A stretch of 64,000 bases of DNA from NCBI RefSeq assembly GCF_028714775.1, contig NZ_JAQTLS010000002.1:1-64000 (forward strand), given 5' to 3'. This stretch comes from Thiothrix sp. (lineage in GTDB: Bacteria > Pseudomonadota > Gammaproteobacteria > Thiotrichales > Thiotrichaceae). A model generated the notes under the pieces. It searched no databases. It was given only the letters and a program-made list of their open reading frames with translations, and was not told the DNA's origin. The translations under genes and the position numbers were made by a program. How positions within the stretch are numbered: the first letter of the stretch is position 1; the number at the start of each line of letters is the position of its first letter. Below, one piece after another: positions 63,155 to 64,000 of the stretch.

Positions 63155-64000
63155 ATGAAAACAGTCGGCTTACTCGCACTTACCTTACTCTTCTCGCCAC
63201 TGGCTGCGTTTGCCGCCATTCAGGCTGATTCCAGCATCAGCACCGTTACCGTTTACCCAGACAGTGCCCGCGTTACGCGCATCGCCAAAATTGCCCTGCC
63301 TGCCGGTGAGAACCAAGTCCTGCTGCCTAATTTGCCGCTGAGTTTGGATGAAGCTTCCCTGAGGGTTTCGGGGGAAAGTGCCGAATCGGTGGCCTTGGGC
63401 AGTGTGCAACTGGAACAAGCAGTTTCCGCCGATGCGGTGCAGGCGCGTGAAAAGCAGTTACACGACGAAATCGACGACTGGAAGCGCAAACGCCAAGAAG
63501 TGCTTGATGCCAAAACCCGCGCCGAACAGCAAATTGAATTCATCCGCGCTGCCGGTGGCTTAGGTGTTGCTGCTGCCCCTGCCGAAGACGGTGCACCCGC
63601 ACCTGCCGCGCCTGCTGCCAAACCGTTGCCAATGGATCAGTGGCAGGCGGCATGGCAAACCCTTGAAGCCGCCACGGCTACGGCGCAAACCAAAGTCCGC
63701 GATGCTGACAAAACCATTGCCGAATTCGACAAAGGCATTGCCCAATTGGAAGCCCAGCTCGCGCAAGTCGCGACGGGTAACACCACTTCACGCACAGCCA
63801 CCTTACACGTCAAAAGCGACAAACCCACCGAACTCAACCTGACCTTGCTTTATCAGATTCCGCAAGCGGGTTGGAAGCCGGTTTACGATGCGGAACTTAA
63901 TAGCGAAGATGGCAAGCTCAACCTGAAAACCCAAGCTGAAATCCGCCAAACTACCGGGGAAGACTGGTCGAATGTCGCAGTTACCCTTTCTACCTTGCGC
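63155..64000 (+). CDS. MuiA-family (DUF4139/DUF4140) protein, 3' end beyond the window
   Basis: An open frame from the ATG at 63155, 3 bases after AGGAGC-type signals, runs to the window end (282 codons). It has a signal peptide (MKTVGLLALTLLFSPLAAFA), then the DUF4140 start STVTVYPDSARVTRIAKIALPAGE, a coiled-coil (about 95-130 and 165-200) and the beginning of DUF4139 (WKPVYDAELN, TGEDWSNVAVTLST). Members are called mucoidy inhibitor A-like; function is not established. The Ala/Pro-rich linker (about 138-158) splits the coiled-coil. Confidence 0.85.
   Translation, partial: MKTVGLLALTLLFSPLAAFAAIQADSSISTVTVYPDSARVTRIAKIALPAGENQVLLPNLPLSLDEASLRVSGESAESVALGSVQLEQAVSADAVQAREKQLHDEIDDWKRKRQEVLDAKTRAEQQIEFIRAAGGLGVAAAPAEDGAPAPAAPAAKPLPMDQWQAAWQTLEAATATAQTKVRDADKTIAEFDKGIAQLEAQLAQVATGNTTSRTATLHVKSDKPTELNLTLLYQIPQAGWKPVYDAELNSEDGKLNLKTQAEIRQTTGEDWSNVAVTLSTLR

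Noticed and set aside
1-64000. CRISPR arrays, insertion sequences, tRNA or rRNA genes
   Set aside because: I saw no regularly spaced repeats, no transposase and no cloverleaf or rRNA-like stretch. A subtle tRNA could escape reading by eye.

Overview
The window looks like chromosome of a sulfur-oxidising, CO2-fixing gammaproteobacterium, most likely Thiothrix or a close relative in the Thiotrichales. This is inferred from a soxXYZA cluster, a phosphoribulokinase, Thiothrix-like GC content and the conserved order def-fmt-rsmB-ntrYX-trkAH. No rRNA, tRNA, insertion sequence or CRISPR array was recognised.

Layout. (1) 0-3.7 kb: small membrane proteins and lipoproteins, a fatty-acid hydroxylase family protein, one probable frameshifted gene and a chimeric pseudogene joining a ybaK remnant to a duplicated DUF2809 tail. 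(2) 3.7-5.8 kb: an Lgt-like membrane protein overlapping a radical SAM protein of the MJ0619/tetraether-lipid-synthase type, a possible lipid-modifying pair. (3) 5.8-10 kb: purT, a ferredoxin reductase, a HIT protein, a MESH1-like hydrolase and phosphoribulokinase. (4) 10.05-10.87 kb: a long non-coding stretch with six DnaA-box matches, a candidate replication origin. (5) 10.9-14 kb: rimO and an AAA-ATPase/PD-(D/E)XK protein. (6) 14-26.6 kb: an anti-phage defence island. It holds a phosphorothioation operon of Ssp type (sspB, sspC, sspD, sspE, a phosphorothioation-associated methyltransferase, and a small ribbon-helix-helix protein at the front), a divergent gene encoding a lone sulfur-binding domain, and an AbiE toxin-antitoxin pair. 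No cysteine desulfurase (SspA/DndA) is present here. (7) 26.7-45 kb: mostly housekeeping genes, including dacB, rlpA, trhP, a ChaN-PDZ protein, a nitrilase-like protein lacking the catalytic Cys, tpm, yidD, a PPi-dependent PEP carboxykinase, a DEAD-box helicase, nadA, purD and an in-frame fkpB-ispH fusion. (8) 45-57 kb: a pseudopilin, then the minus-strand operon def-fmt-rsmB-DUF4390-ntrY-ntrX-trkA-trkH with a divergent LysM protein. (9) 57-62 kb: a thiosulfate-transporter-like gene, soxK-like, soxX, soxY, soxZ, soxA, and a nearly identical second soxYZ. (10) 62-64 kb: an alpha/beta hydrolase and the start of a MuiA-family gene.

How the genes fit together: the YeeE/YedE transporter would import thiosulfate or a related sulfur compound. 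SoxXA, with its SoxK-like partner, would load it onto the SoxY swinging arm. Phosphoribulokinase feeds the Calvin cycle with the energy gained. In the defence island, SspBCD would put sulfur in the DNA backbone and SspE (and possibly the lone sulfur-binding protein) would read it. NtrYX and TrkAH handle signalling and potassium uptake.
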